Source: an uncultured Eubacteriales bacterium
Lineage (GTDB): Bacteria > Bacillota > Clostridia > Oscillospirales > Oscillospiraceae
DNA length: 55,172 nucleotides
Direction of reading: 5' to 3'
Assembly: GCA_900546615.1 (NCBI GenBank)
Contig: URDJ01000016.1
Coordinates: 1-55,172, forward strand
Shown here: positions 34,316 to 42,542 of the stretch, in pieces
Position numbering within the stretch: the first letter of the stretch is position 1
How the letters are laid out: each line of letters begins with the position of its first letter
Translations under genes and position numbers: made by a program
Notes under the pieces: generated by a model
What the model saw: the letters and a program-made list of their open reading frames with translations, nothing else
The model's database searches: none
What the model was told of the DNA's origin: nothing

Positions 34316-34353
34316 CCCCCGGGACAGTCCCAAAACAGGACGCCCCGGGGGGT
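34316..34353 (+). terminator. Terminator-like hairpin after tyrS
   Basis: CCCCCCGGG (34316-34324) pairs with CCCGGGGGG (34345-34353), closing a 20-base loop, with a weak T-rich tail. It lies 12 bases past the tyrS stop. Confidence 0.65.
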
Positions 34354-34376
34354 TCAGTTTACTCTGCGTTCATTTG

Positions 34377-34444
34377 CAGTATTCCACCCCATTTCTTTTG
34401 CCCTTGCCAAAAGAAACGGGGTGGAGCCCCAAAGAAAAGCGGCT
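34377..34444 (-). repeat. Dispersed hairpin repeat, family H, copy 2 (inverted)
   Basis: This is the reverse complement of the unit at 35210-35280 and of 1-60, including the flanking AAGCCGCTTTTCTTTGG. Its arms CCACCCC...TTTCTTTTG and CAAAAGAAA...GGGGTGG pair with one mismatch. With copy 3 it brackets a roughly 770-bp gene-free stretch in inverted orientation. Confidence 0.85.
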
Positions 34445-34722
34445 TATATTTTACCGGTTGCGTCCCCGGTATGTCGGTGGGTCCCGCCCGCCTCTCCCAC
34501 GTGCGTTCCTGCCGCTGACGAACGTTTGAGGCCGTGGGGTTTGTGCGAATTGTTTTACGGCGTTGTTGACCGACGTGAACGAGGGGAATAAGGATGAGGC
34601 CGCCCCGGAGGGGCGGCGTTTATTTGAAATATCGACTGACGTCGTCGATGCGAATGCGTCGTCATCTCCTCCGCAGTCTTCGGGGAAGCGGTGAACGCCT
34701 GCGGCGTTTGGATTTCAATGGC
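34445..34722. other. Gene-free stretch with one GC-rich hairpin
   Basis: No convincing coding frame is present. A hairpin with perfect 8-bp arms GCCGCCCC and GGGGCGGC and a 3-base loop lies at 34599-34617, followed by GTTTATTTG, which would work as a terminator on the plus strand although no gene precedes it. Confidence 0.5.
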
Positions 34723-34861
34723 GGCGCACCGGAGTCGGTGCGCCCTACGGGTGGCGGTGTGCGAAACCATCACGCCGGGCGGGGAAGGAACCCCGCCCCT
34801 ACGGCTACGCTGGGGGTACGACAACAGACCAGCCGTAGGGGTCGGCGTCCTCGACGACCCG
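34723..34861 (+). repeat. Composite palindromic repeat (families C, B and A), copy 1
   Basis: It begins with palindrome C (GGCGCACCGGAGTCGGTGCG), continues with GTGTGCGAAACCATCACGCC, palindrome B (GGCGGGGAAGGAACCCCGCC) and ends with A (GTAGGGGTCGGCGTCCTCG, then ACGACCC). From 34755 it matches the reverse complement of 54989-55095 with few differences. Confidence 0.85.
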
Positions 34862-34917
34862 CCGTCACGATACGGATGCGGCCACGGTCACGCGCCACGC
34901 CAAACCACGCACAAAAT

Positions 34918-34946
34918 CGTAGGGGCGGGGTTCCACCCCCGCCCGG
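34918..34946 (+). repeat. Palindromic repeat, family B
   Basis: GGGGCGGGGTTCCACCCCCG, flanked by CGTA and CCCGG, matches B units at 34774-34804 (inverted) and 55046-55073. Confidence 0.8.
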
Positions 34947-35010
34947 ACGCTGCGGATTTAAACAACGTCACGACGCGGCGAGCGATGGGGCCGCCCGTTA
35001 ATTCCGCACG

Positions 35011-35063
35011 CCAAAGGCGCACGGCCGGGTCGTCGAGGACGCCGACCCCTACGGGTTTGCGCA
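35011..35063 (-). repeat. Palindromic repeat, family A, long copy
   Basis: About 50 bases here are identical to the reverse complement of the last 50 bases of the window (55122-55172), including the flanking GGCGCACGGCC and GGGTTTGCGC. Such identity 20 kb apart points to recent copying. Confidence 0.85.
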
Positions 35064-35093
35064 AACCATACACGTGTGCGGAACCGTGACGGC

Positions 35094-35175
35094 GGCGCAC
35101 CGGGGTCGGTGCGCCCTACGGGTTGCGGTGTGCGATACCATCACGCCGGCGGCGGACGTCACGCCGGGTGGGGCG
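35094..35175 (+). repeat. Composite palindromic repeat (family C plus tail), copy 2
   Basis: GGCGCACCGGGGTCGGTGCG followed by the CCATCACGCCGG tail repeats the start of the unit at 34723. The tail then diverges. Confidence 0.8.
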
Positions 35176-35209
35176 CAGAAGGTACGATGGGTCCTCACGT
35201 CCAAATAAA

Positions 35210-35280
35210 AAGCCGCTTTTCTTTGGAGCGCCACTCCCGTTTCTTTTGGCAAGGGCAAAAGAAATGGGGTGGCATTATGA
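35210..35280 (+). repeat. Dispersed hairpin repeat, family H, copy 3
   Basis: It is almost identical to 1-60 and inverted with respect to 34377-34444. The prfB promoter begins three bases after it. Confidence 0.85.
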
Positions 35281-35282
35281 CC

Positions 35283-35311
35283 TTTACAAGAGAGAGAGTA
35301 TTGGATATAAT
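35283..35311 (+). promoter_or_regulatory. Sigma-A promoter of prfB
   Basis: TTTACA, 17-bp spacer, TATAAT, 35 bases before the ATG. It is one of the best promoter matches in the window. Confidence 0.7.
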
Positions 35312-35345
35312 AGTAGGGCTAATTTTTTAGAAAGCGGTTGAAGAT

Positions 35346-36452
35346 ATGCTTGAATTTGAAGAATATAAGGTAAAGCTCAACGGCATCAAGCCCACGCTGG
35401 ACGACCTGGGCACGGCGCTGAAGCTCGAGGACGCGAGGGCCGAGATATCGCAGCTGGAGGCCGAGAGCGCGAAGGAGGGCTTCTGGAACGACCTCGAGCG
35501 CAGCCAGAAGGTGCAGAAACGGCTCAAACAGCTCCAGCAGAAGTGTGAAAAGTACGAAAAGCTCCGCTCCGGCTGGGACGACCTCATGACCATCTGCGAG
35601 ATGGCGCTGGAGGAAAACGACGACTCCATGCTCGGCGAGCTCGAGACCGACTACGCGAAGCTCGAGTCAGAGCTGGAGGCGATGCGGCTGTCCACGCTGC
35701 TCTCGGGCGAGTACGACGCGAACAACGTCATACTGTCCATCCACCCCGGCGCGGGCGGCACCGAGGCGCAGGACTGGGCGCAGATGCTCTACCGCATGTA
35801 CACCCGCTGGGCCGAGCGCCACGGCTATACCTACACGCTCATGGACTGGCAGGACGGCGAGGAAGCCGGCATCAAGTCCGCGACCATCAAGATAGAGGGC
35901 GAGAACGCCTACGGGTATCTCAAGAGCGAGCACGGCGTGCACCGCCTCGTGCGCATCTCGCCCTTCGACGCCTCGGGCCGGCGGCAGACCAGCTTCGCGG
36001 CGGTCGAGGTCATGCCGGAGATAACGGACACCGGGGATATCGAGCTGCGCGACGAGGATATCAAGATGGACGTGTTCCGCTCCTCGGGCGCGGGCGGGCA
36101 GAAGGTCAACAAGACCTCGTCCGCCGTGCGGCTGACGCACCTGCCGACGGGCATCGTCGTCTCCAGCCAGGTGGAGCGCAGCCATTTCCAGAACCTCGAG
36201 AACTGCCGCGAGATGCTGCGCGCGAAGCTGGCGGAGATCAAGGAGCGCGAGCACCTCGAGAAAATCTCGGACATCAAGGGCGTGCAGATGAAGATAGACT
36301 TCGGCAGCGCCATCAGGAGCTACGTTTTCATGCCCTACACGCTGGCGAAGGACGCGCGCACGGGCTTTGAGAACGGCAATATCAACGCGGTGATGGACGG
36401 GGATATCGACGGGTTCATCAACGCCTACCTTGCTATGAAAGCGGGCGAGTGA
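35346..36452 (+). CDS. prfB: Peptide chain release factor 2
   Basis: The 368-residue protein has an N-terminal helical domain, the codon-recognition domain and the GGQ loop (SGAGGQKVNKTSSAV) that enters the peptidyl-transferase centre. In many bacteria prfB carries an in-frame UGA near codon 26 read by programmed frameshifting. Here the reading frame is continuous through that region (LDDLGTALKLEDARAE), so autoregulation by frameshift is absent. ATG 35346 has only a weak GAAG upstream. The CapA-like gene follows without a gap. Confidence 0.92.
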   Translation: MLEFEEYKVKLNGIKPTLDDLGTALKLEDARAEISQLEAESAKEGFWNDLERSQKVQKRLKQLQQKCEKYEKLRSGWDDLMTICEMALEENDDSMLGELETDYAKLESELEAMRLSTLLSGEYDANNVILSIHPGAGGTEAQDWAQMLYRMYTRWAERHGYTYTLMDWQDGEEAGIKSATIKIEGENAYGYLKSEHGVHRLVRISPFDASGRRQTSFAAVEVMPEITDTGDIELRDEDIKMDVFRSSGAGGQKVNKTSSAVRLTHLPTGIVVSSQVERSHFQNLENCREMLRAKLAEIKEREHLEKISDIKGVQMKIDFGSAIRSYVFMPYTLAKDARTGFENGNINAVMDGDIDGFINAYLAMKAGE

Positions 36453-36486
36453 GATAAAAAGAGCACTGAGATCGCTGCTGGCCGTC

Positions 36487-37578
36487 GTGCTGTGCGCGTT
36501 TTTCGCGGTGATGGGCGGCAGCCTGCACTTTGCCGGGGCCGAGGCCGTGCAGGAGACGGACGGCCCCGAGCGGCCCCCCTCCATGTCGGCGGAGACGACG
36601 CCGGACCCGGAGGCCACGCCCAGCCCCACGCCGGAGCCGGAGGTCTTCAACATAAGCTTCATCGGAGACATCACGCCGGACGCGCCGACGTATTACAAAA
36701 ATACCGCCGGCGCGTACCAGAACGTCGTCTCGGCGGACGAGCCGGGCTACGTGTTTGAGAAAACTATTCAGTTTTTCGAGGACGACGACTTCACCATGGC
36801 GAACTTCGAGTGTACGCTGACGGACTACGACGTGGCGGACGCGAAGAACTTCAACTTCCGCGCGCCCCCGGCCTATGTGGACATCCTTACGGCGGGCAGC
36901 GTGGAGTTCGTCACGCTGGGCAATAACCATGTTCTGGATTACGGCGAGCAGGGCTACGCGGATACCAAGGCCACGCTGGACTCCGCGGGCATAGGCTACG
37001 CGGGCCGGGACGAGTACAGTATCTACGAGACCGAGTCGGGCCTGAAGATAGGCGTGTACGCCGTGTCGTTTGGCACGGTCTCCCAGATAGAGGCCGGCAT
37101 CGCGGCGCTCAAAGAGCAGGGCGCGGAGTTTATCATCGCGGCGCTGCACTGGGGCGACGAGGGCAGCTACGACGTGAACGGCACGCAGCTCACCCAGGGC
37201 CACGCGGCCATCGACGCGGGCGCGGACGTGGTCTACGGCTCGCATCCCCATACATTGCAGCCCATCGAGTTCTATAACGGACACTACATATTTTACAGTA
37301 TGGGCAACTGGTCCTTCGGCGGGAACCTCGACCCGAGGGACAAGGACACGGTCATCGTGAAGCTCGAGGTGACGAGGGGCTCTGACGGCGAGGTGTCGGT
37401 CACCGACATGCGGCTCATCCCCTGTGCGTCCTCGGGCGTAGTGGAAGGGAATAACTACCAGCCGGTTCCCTATGAGGAGGACAGCGAGGAATATGCGCGT
37501 ACTATCTCGAAGCTCGAGGGCAGCTTCACCGGGGCAAACCTCACCATCCCGTACGAGTACGGCTTCAACGAGTATTGA
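36487..37578 (+). CDS. CapA/PgsA-family metallophosphatase-like exported protein
   Basis: The 363-residue protein (from the first canonical start, GTG) has a signal sequence, a Thr/Pro-rich linker (TPDPEATPSPTPEPE) and a CapA-type phosphoesterase domain with FIGDITPD, NFECTL, GNNHVLDYG and GSHPHTLQP. CapA-family proteins are involved in poly-gamma-glutamate or other surface polymer synthesis. The DNA just upstream encodes, in frame, IKRALRSLLAVV, which would complete a normal signal peptide, with ATA at 36454 in the expected start position. The true start may therefore be near-cognate. It is coupled to the LTA-synthase-like gene downstream. Confidence 0.75.
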   Translation: MLCAFFAVMGGSLHFAGAEAVQETDGPERPPSMSAETTPDPEATPSPTPEPEVFNISFIGDITPDAPTYYKNTAGAYQNVVSADEPGYVFEKTIQFFEDDDFTMANFECTLTDYDVADAKNFNFRAPPAYVDILTAGSVEFVTLGNNHVLDYGEQGYADTKATLDSAGIGYAGRDEYSIYETESGLKIGVYAVSFGTVSQIEAGIAALKEQGAEFIIAALHWGDEGSYDVNGTQLTQGHAAIDAGADVVYGSHPHTLQPIEFYNGHYIFYSMGNWSFGGNLDPRDKDTVIVKLEVTRGSDGEVSVTDMRLIPCASSGVVEGNNYQPVPYEEDSEEYARTISKLEGSFTGANLTIPYEYGFNEY

Positions 37579-39541
37579 GTTACTGTATCTGCCAGTCAGT
37601 ATACTCTGGCTCGAGTTGGTCTTCAAGGCCTTTCACTCGGGCTTCACAGCGCCGGGACTGCTGTTCACGGCGCTGTTCTCGCTGGCGGCGGGCTTTGCGC
37701 TGTGCTTTCTCAGCTCGCTCGGCGGGGCGAGGCTATTCAAAATATCCACCGGTATCTGGTTAATTATACTCGCGCTGTTTTACGGCACGCACGCGGTGTA
37801 CCACGAGATTTTCAGCGAATACCTGAGCGTGGGGATGCTGGGCGTGGCGGGCAGCGCGCTCACCGGCTACTGGCGCGAGACGCTCAGGGGAATAGCACGC
37901 TGCCTGCCGGAGATACTGCTGATACTGGCGCCCTTCGTGCTCTGGGCGGCTTATTTCGGGCGCAGATGCGCCGGGCTGCGGGGCAGGAGGAAGCTGCTGC
38001 CATTCATATTATTCATCGTTATGCAGCTTTGCGGCTCTGTGGGCGTGCGGCTTGCGAAGGGCGGGGCGCTGCCGCTTTCCGAGCAGTACGGGGACGCCTT
38101 TGTCATGGACACGGGCGTGCGGAGCTTCGGCCTGCTGACGGCGCAGCGCATCGACGCGGCGCAGGCGATCGAGGACGCTTATCGCATGAGGCGCGCACAG
38201 GCCATGGCCACCCCGACGCCCGAGCCGACCCCCACGCCGGTTCCGACGCCGACGCCCGAGCCGACGCCCACGCCGGAGGTCTTCACGCCCGAGCCGCAGG
38301 TGCTGGACATCGACTTCGACGCGCTCATTGCAAACGAGTGGAACCGGGATATCATAAAGGTGCATGAATTCGTATCCAATTCCGAGCCGAGCTGGACGAA
38401 TGAATATACAGGCATGTTCAAGGGCAAGAACCTCGTGTGGATATGCGCGGAGAGCTTTTCGACCTGGGCGCTGGACGAGACGCACACGCCGACGCTGTAT
38501 AAGCTTGCACATTCCGGCTTTGTTTTTGAGAATTTTTACTGCCCCATCACGGCGGCCTCGACCACCGGCGGGGAGTTCATCACTCTCACCGGCCTCATGC
38601 AGAACAGCTCCAAGCAGTACATGCTGGCCTCGGCCTCGAGCTGCATGCCCTACGGCATGGGGAACGTCTTAAACCCCCTGGGCTACACCTCCATCGCCTA
38701 CCACGGCGGGCAGTACACCTACTACAGCCGCAATGAGACCCTGCCGAACCTCGGCTACGAATTCAAGGCAAATACGCGCGGAATCGACCTCGACGAGCCG
38801 TGGCTGTTACCCACGTCGGATCTGGACCTGGTAAGAAATACCGTGGACGACTATATCGGCAGGGAGCCGTTCAACATCTATATCATGTCCATCAGCGGGC
38901 ACATGGACTACGTCTTCGGCGGCGGGCACGACATATGCAGCCGGTATAAGGACGAGGTGCAGGACCTGACGGGCTACACCCGGCCGGCCCAGGCCTACAT
39001 CGCCAGCCAGATGGACTTCGACCTCGCCGTTGAATATTTAATCAATTCGCTGGACGAGGCGGGCATACTGGACGACACGGTCATCGTCATCTCGGCCGAC
39101 CACTACCCCTACGGGCTGGACGAGGAGGACATTGAATCGATATGCGGCGAGGACCTCGACCCGGCCTTTGACCTCGAGCACTCGACGCTCATACTCTGGT
39201 GCTCGGAGATGGACGAGCCCGTGTACGTGGACAAGTACTGCGAGAGCAGCGACATCCTGCCGACGCTGCTGAATCTGTTCGGCGTGGAATTTGACTCGCG
39301 GCTGATGATGGGCCGTGACATCCTCTGGGACGGCGGTCAGGATTTTGTGGCCTTCAGGAACTACAGCTTCATCTCGGACTACGGGCGCTACAACGCCTCG
39401 ACGGGTGAGTTCACGCCGGCGGAGGGGGCCTCCGAGCCGCCTGAGGGATATGTGGAGGCCATGGTGGACGAGATACGGCAGATGTATACTTATTCAAAGA
39501 CTATTGTATACAACAACTACTACGGCAAAGTGTTCGGATAA
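37493..39541 (+). CDS. LTA-synthase-like membrane sulfatase
   Basis: The 682-residue protein has about five membrane helices (roughly 28-46, 52-74, 85-100, 138-156, 168-184), a Thr/Pro repeat linker (about 240-262) and an extracellular sulfatase-type domain with [22 protein letters not shown] (likely nucleophile threonine), [12 protein letters not shown] and ISADHYPYG. It may transfer glycerol-phosphate or another alcohol-phosphate to a surface polymer. The chosen ATG overlaps the CapA-like gene by 86 bases and has a GAGGA nearby; alternatively an ATT at 37573 overlapping that gene's stop starts a more typical N terminus ([16 protein letters not shown]). The start is uncertain; the family is well supported. 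Confidence 0.78.
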   Translation: MRVLSRSSRAASPGQTSPSRTSTASTSIELLYLPVSILWLELVFKAFHSGFTAPGLLFTALFSLAAGFALCFLSSLGGARLFKISTGIWLIILALFYGTHAVYHEIFSEYLSVGMLGVAGSALTGYWRETLRGIARCLPEILLILAPFVLWAAYFGRRCAGLRGRRKLLPFILFIVMQLCGSVGVRLAKGGALPLSEQYGDAFVMDTGVRSFGLLTAQRIDAAQAIEDAYRMRRAQAMATPTPEPTPTPVPTPTPEPTPTPEVFTPEPQVLDIDFDALIANEWNRDIIKVHEFVSNSEPSWTNEYTGMFKGKNLVWICAESFSTWALDETHTPTLYKLAHSGFVFENFYCPITAASTTGGEFITLTGLMQNSSKQYMLASASSCMPYGMGNVLNPLGYTSIAYHGGQYTYYSRNETLPNLGYEFKANTRGIDLDEPWLLPTSDLDLVRNTVDDYIGREPFNIYIMSISGHMDYVFGGGHDICSRYKDEVQDLTGYTRPAQAYIASQMDFDLAVEYLINSLDEAGILDDTVIVISADHYPYGLDEEDIESICGEDLDPAFDLEHSTLILWCSEMDEPVYVDKYCESSDILPTLLNLFGVEFDSRLMMGRDILWDGGQDFVAFRNYSFISDYGRYNASTGEFTPAEGASEPPEGYVEAMVDEIRQMYTYSKTIVYNNYYGKVFG

Positions 39542-39557
39542 GGAGACAGGGCGGACA

Positions 39558-40112
39558 ATGGATGCGGAGAAGATAAGACGCGGCGTGCGGCTGCTGCTCG
39601 AGGGGATAGGCGAGGACCCGGACAGGGAGGGCCTTGCCGGGACGCCCGACCGGATAGCGCGGATGTACGAGGAGCTTGCGGCGGGCTATACGCAGGACGC
39701 CTCCGAGCACCTCGCGGTGCGTTTCGGCGCGGAGCACGGCGGCATCGTGCTGGAGAAGGACATCTTTTTCTACTCGATGTGCGAGCACCACCTGCTGCCC
39801 TTTTACGGGAAGGCGGCGGTGGCCTACGTGCCGGACGGCGAGGTCGTGGGCCTGAGCAAGATAGCGCGGACTGTGGAGGTCTACGCGCGGCGGCTGCAAT
39901 TGCAGGAGCGCATGACGGAGCAGATAGCGGATGCGTTCATGGAGGGCCTTGCGCCGCGCGGGGTCATGGTGCTCGTCGAGGCGGAGCACATGTGCATGAC
40001 GATGCGCGGGATAAAGAAGCCCGGCTCGAAGACGGTGACGACGGCGGCGCGGGGCGTGTTCGAGACGGAGCCGGCCCTGCGTGAGAGCTTCTGGCGGATG
40101 CTGGGCAGGTGA
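39558..40112 (+). CDS. folE: GTP cyclohydrolase I
   Basis: The 184-residue protein has the zinc-binding motifs [10 protein letters not shown] and [11 protein letters not shown] and the family [12 protein letters not shown] and [26 protein letters not shown]. It converts GTP to dihydroneopterin triphosphate, the first step of folate synthesis. The ATG lies 12 bases after AGGAG. It begins an operon folE-folP-folBK. Confidence 0.93.
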   Translation: MDAEKIRRGVRLLLEGIGEDPDREGLAGTPDRIARMYEELAAGYTQDASEHLAVRFGAEHGGIVLEKDIFFYSMCEHHLLPFYGKAAVAYVPDGEVVGLSKIARTVEVYARRLQLQERMTEQIADAFMEGLAPRGVMVLVEAEHMCMTMRGIKKPGSKTVTTAARGVFETEPALRESFWRMLGR

Positions 40113-40116
40113 GCGC

Positions 40117-40941
40117 ATGCGGATAGGCGGCAGGGATTTCGACACGGCAAACGGGGTCTATATCATGGGCATCCTGAACGTGACGCCGGACTCGTTCTCG
40201 GACGGCGGGCGCTGGATACGGCCCGAGGCGGCGCTCAAACAGGCCGAGCGCATGGCGAGGGAGGGCGCGGCGATCATCGACATAGGCGGCGAATCCACCC
40301 GGCCCGGCCACACGCCCGTGGACGCGGCGGAGGAGGCCCGGAGGGTGCTGCCGGTCATCGAGGCGGTGAAGCGCGAGACGGGCCTGCCCGTGTCCGTGGA
40401 CACGTATAAGGCGGAGACGGCGAGGCTGGCGCTCGAGGCCGGGGCCGACCTCATAAACGACGTCTGGGGTCTCAGATACGACTCGGGCGAGATGGCGCGG
40501 GTCATAGCCGGGGGCGGCGCGGCCTGCTGCCTCATGCACAACCGGCGCGAGGCGGCGTACGCCGACTTCATGCCGGAGCTGCTGGCCGACCTGCGCGGCA
40601 CGCTGGATATAGCGGACGCGGCGGGCATACGCCGGGAGGATATCATCCTTGACCCCGGCGTGGGCTTCGGGAAGACCTGCGGGCAGAACCTGACGGCGCT
40701 GCACCGGATATCGGAGCTGAAGGCGCTGGGCTGCCCCATACTGCTCGGGGCCTCGCGGAAATCGGTCGTTGGGCTGACGCTGGGCCTGCCGGTAGAGGAC
40801 AGGCTTGCGGGCACGCTGGCGACGACGGCTGCGGGCGTGCTGGGCGGCGCGGCCTTTATCAGGGCGCACGACGTGAGAGAAAACCTGCTGGCGGCCGAGA
40901 TGGCGCTGGCGATACGCAGGGAGGCCGGTCGCGGTGGCTGA
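40117..40941 (+). CDS. folP: Dihydropteroate synthase
   Basis: The 274-residue TIM barrel shows MGILNVTPDSFSDGG, IIDIGGESTRPG, LINDVWGLRYD, LDPGVGFGKT and GASRKSVVG. It joins pABA to 6-hydroxymethyl-dihydropterin and is the sulfonamide target. ATG 40117 has AGGTGAG four bases upstream; the folE stop is four bases before it. It overlaps folBK by eight bases. Confidence 0.94.
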   Translation: MRIGGRDFDTANGVYIMGILNVTPDSFSDGGRWIRPEAALKQAERMAREGAAIIDIGGESTRPGHTPVDAAEEARRVLPVIEAVKRETGLPVSVDTYKAETARLALEAGADLINDVWGLRYDSGEMARVIAGGGAACCLMHNRREAAYADFMPELLADLRGTLDIADAAGIRREDIILDPGVGFGKTCGQNLTALHRISELKALGCPILLGASRKSVVGLTLGLPVEDRLAGTLATTAAGVLGGAAFIRAHDVRENLLAAEMALAIRREAGRGG

Positions 40942-41767
40942 CGAGATAAGGATAAGGGGCCTTGAGGTCTGGGCAAACCACGGGGTGTACGAGGAGGAGG
41001 CCCGGCTGGGCCAGCGCTTTGTGGTGGACATGACCCTGCGGCTGGACACGCGCCGCGCGGGCCTCACGGACGAGCTGGAGCGCTCGGTGGACTACGGCGA
41101 GGTCTGCCATTTCGTGACGGGGCGGCTCTGCGGCGAGCGGTACAGGCTCATCGAGGCGGCGGCGGAGCGCTGCGCCATGGCGGTGCTGGAGCGCTGGGAG
41201 GCCGTGGAGGGGCTGACCCTTGAGCTGCACAAGCCCTCCGCGCCCATCGGCCTGCCCTTCTCCGACGTGTCGGTGCGCATAGAGCGCTCGCGGCACCGGG
41301 CCTATGTTGCGCTCGGCTCGAACCTCGGCGACCGGCGGGCGTATCTCGACTTCGCCGTGGAAAAGCTCCGCGCGCTCGAACACAGCCGGGTGCTGAAGGT
41401 CTCGGACTACCTCGAGACAAAGCCCTACGGCAGGGTGGAGCAGGGCGATTTCCTCAACGCCTGCCTCGAGCTCGAGACGCTGCTGTACCCGACGGAGCTG
41501 CTGCACGCCATGCAGGAGATAGAGCGTGAGGCCCACAGGGAGCGGCTGCAGCACTGGGGCCCGAGGACGCTCGACCTCGACCTGGTGTTCTACGACGACG
41601 CGGTCATCGACAGCGCGGAGCTTACCGTGCCGCACCCGGATATGCAGAACCGGGACTTCGTGCTCGTGCCGATGGCGCAGCTCGCGCCTCAGCTGAGGCA
41701 CCCGCTGCTGGGCCGGACGATAAAACAGCTCCTCGATGAGCTTCGTAAGGGCGCCGCTTCTACATGA
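40934..41767 (+). CDS. folBK: Bifunctional dihydroneopterin aldolase / HPPK
   Basis: The 277-residue protein fuses a FolB domain (about 1-118, IRIRGLEVWANHGVYEEEARLGQRF, VDYGEV) to a FolK domain (about 124-277, YVALGSNLGDR, QGDFLNACLELET, WGPRTLDLDLVFYDD, PHPDMQNRDFVLVPM). It makes 6-hydroxymethyl-dihydropterin pyrophosphate for FolP. The start is GTG overlapping folP. The 3' end overlaps the convergent DUF6291 gene by eight bases and contains the operon terminator. Confidence 0.93.
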   Translation: MADEIRIRGLEVWANHGVYEEEARLGQRFVVDMTLRLDTRRAGLTDELERSVDYGEVCHFVTGRLCGERYRLIEAAAERCAMAVLERWEAVEGLTLELHKPSAPIGLPFSDVSVRIERSRHRAYVALGSNLGDRRAYLDFAVEKLRALEHSRVLKVSDYLETKPYGRVEQGDFLNACLELETLLYPTELLHAMQEIEREAHRERLQHWGPRTLDLDLVFYDDAVIDSAELTVPHPDMQNRDFVLVPMAQLAPQLRHPLLGRTIKQLLDELRKGAAST

Positions 41768-41789
41768 GGCGGCGCTCGCCCTGTTTTTT
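41748..41789 (+). terminator. Terminator of the folate operon embedded in overlapping gene ends
   Basis: AGGGCGCCGC pairs with GCGGCGC plus CCCT (a small bulge) over a 10-base loop, followed by GTTTTTTG. It spans the last codons of folBK and of the convergent DUF6291 gene, so the terminator is coding on both strands. Confidence 0.65.
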
Positions 41790-42380
41790 GCGTCTGGCCC
41801 GCTCCTCATCAAGCAGCAGGAGCATGTCCCGACGCCGCTGCTCAAATTCCTCCTCATAGCTCTCAGACTGCGGTTTTGCACAGTTTGTCGACAGCTTATC
41901 CACATTTTCAGGGTTTTCGACAGGGTTTTCAACAGTTTCTTCCTCGCGCGCGCTTCCTGTTGCTGTTGCTGCTGGAGATGGAGTTGTTTTTGCTGTTGAG
42001 TTGTCGTTGGAGTTGTCGTTGGAGTTGTAGTTGGAGTTGTAGTTGGAGTTGTCGTTGGAGTTGTCGTTGGAGTTGTAGTTGTAGTTGGCATCGTTGGCAT
42101 AAGAGGGGATGCGTTCGCATGAGTCGGAGCCCCAGCGTTTGAGCGCACTTTTTCTGGCCTGTTCGCATTTGTCGGCGTAGCGCTGCCTGTCGGCGTCGAT
42201 CTTTTGTTTCAGGACGGACCAGAGGATCTCGAGAGAGTGGTCTGTGAATTCAGGCTCAAGTCCATCTTCGGCGTAGTCGAGGATCGCGTCCAGCATAAGG
42301 CCCTTTTCAGAGGCGGAGAGCAGGGACAGCGTGGGCCTGATGTCGAAAAATATCATGACTCCGGGCATCTTTTTTGACAT
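41760..42380 (-). CDS. DUF6291 (phage-type) protein with Asn-rich tandem repeat
   Basis: The 206-residue protein has an N-terminal domain of about 75 residues typical of DUF6291, found in phage and integrative-element replication modules (FFDIRPTLSLLSASEKG, LEILWSVLKQKIDADRQRY). A low-complexity tract (NYNS/NDNS tetrapeptides, about residues 97-127) comes next, then a charged C-terminal helix (ESYEEEFEQRRRDMLLLLDEE). It stands alone, with no phage genes nearby, in a folate/sugar region, so it may be a remnant or a host-adopted regulator. ATG 42380 is preceded by GGGGGT. Confidence 0.6.
   Translation of the reverse strand: MSKKMPGVMIFFDIRPTLSLLSASEKGLMLDAILDYAEDGLEPEFTDHSLEILWSVLKQKIDADRQRYADKCEQARKSALKRWGSDSCERIPSYANDANYNYNSNDNSNDNSNYNSNYNSNDNSNDNSTAKTTPSPAATATGSAREEETVENPVENPENVDKLSTNCAKPQSESYEEEFEQRRRDMLLLLDEERARRKKQGERRLM
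42001..42072 (-). repeat. Six 12-bp tandem units inside the DUF6291 gene
   Basis: Six exact TTGTNGTTGGAG units (N is C, C, A, A, C, C) run head to tail, with a partial seventh. Each encodes Asn-(Asp/Tyr)-Asn-Ser on the minus strand. Because the unit is a multiple of three, copy changes alter length without frameshift. Confidence 0.9.
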
Positions 42381-42410
42381 GTCGTTACCCCCAGTTTCAG
42401 GTTGGGATAC

Positions 42411-42438
42411 AATATAGCGAGTTTCGCGCTTTTCGCAA
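42411..42438 (-). promoter_or_regulatory. Predicted promoter of the DUF6291 gene
   Basis: On the minus strand, TTGCGA is followed after 16 bases by TATATT, about 30 bases before the start. Confidence 0.4.
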
Positions 42439-42474
42439 GTGCTGGATAAAATTTTTTAAGACAAAAGGAAACTG

Positions 42475-42503
42475 TTGAAAAATGTACGGTCAGGCAATAT
42501 AAT
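42475..42503 (+). promoter_or_regulatory. Sigma-A promoter of galT
   Basis: TTGAAA, 17-bp spacer, TATAAT, 39 bases before the ATG. Confidence 0.7.
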
Positions 42504-42542
42504 GTAATTGCGCTTGGAAAGAGATCTGTAGGAGGGGTGTGC

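Noticed and set aside
34723..35175. Repeats considered as a CRISPR array
   Set aside because: The units are of several kinds, irregularly spaced, inverted and palindromic, and no cas genes are near.
34377..35280. A transposon with terminal inverted repeats
   Set aside because: No transposase frame lies inside and no target duplication could be seen, so only a repeat nest is claimed.
34594..35330. Several short open frames in the repeat block, on both strands
   Set aside because: Their peptides only translate palindromic DNA repeats and change with each repeat copy. No RBS or conserved protein was seen.
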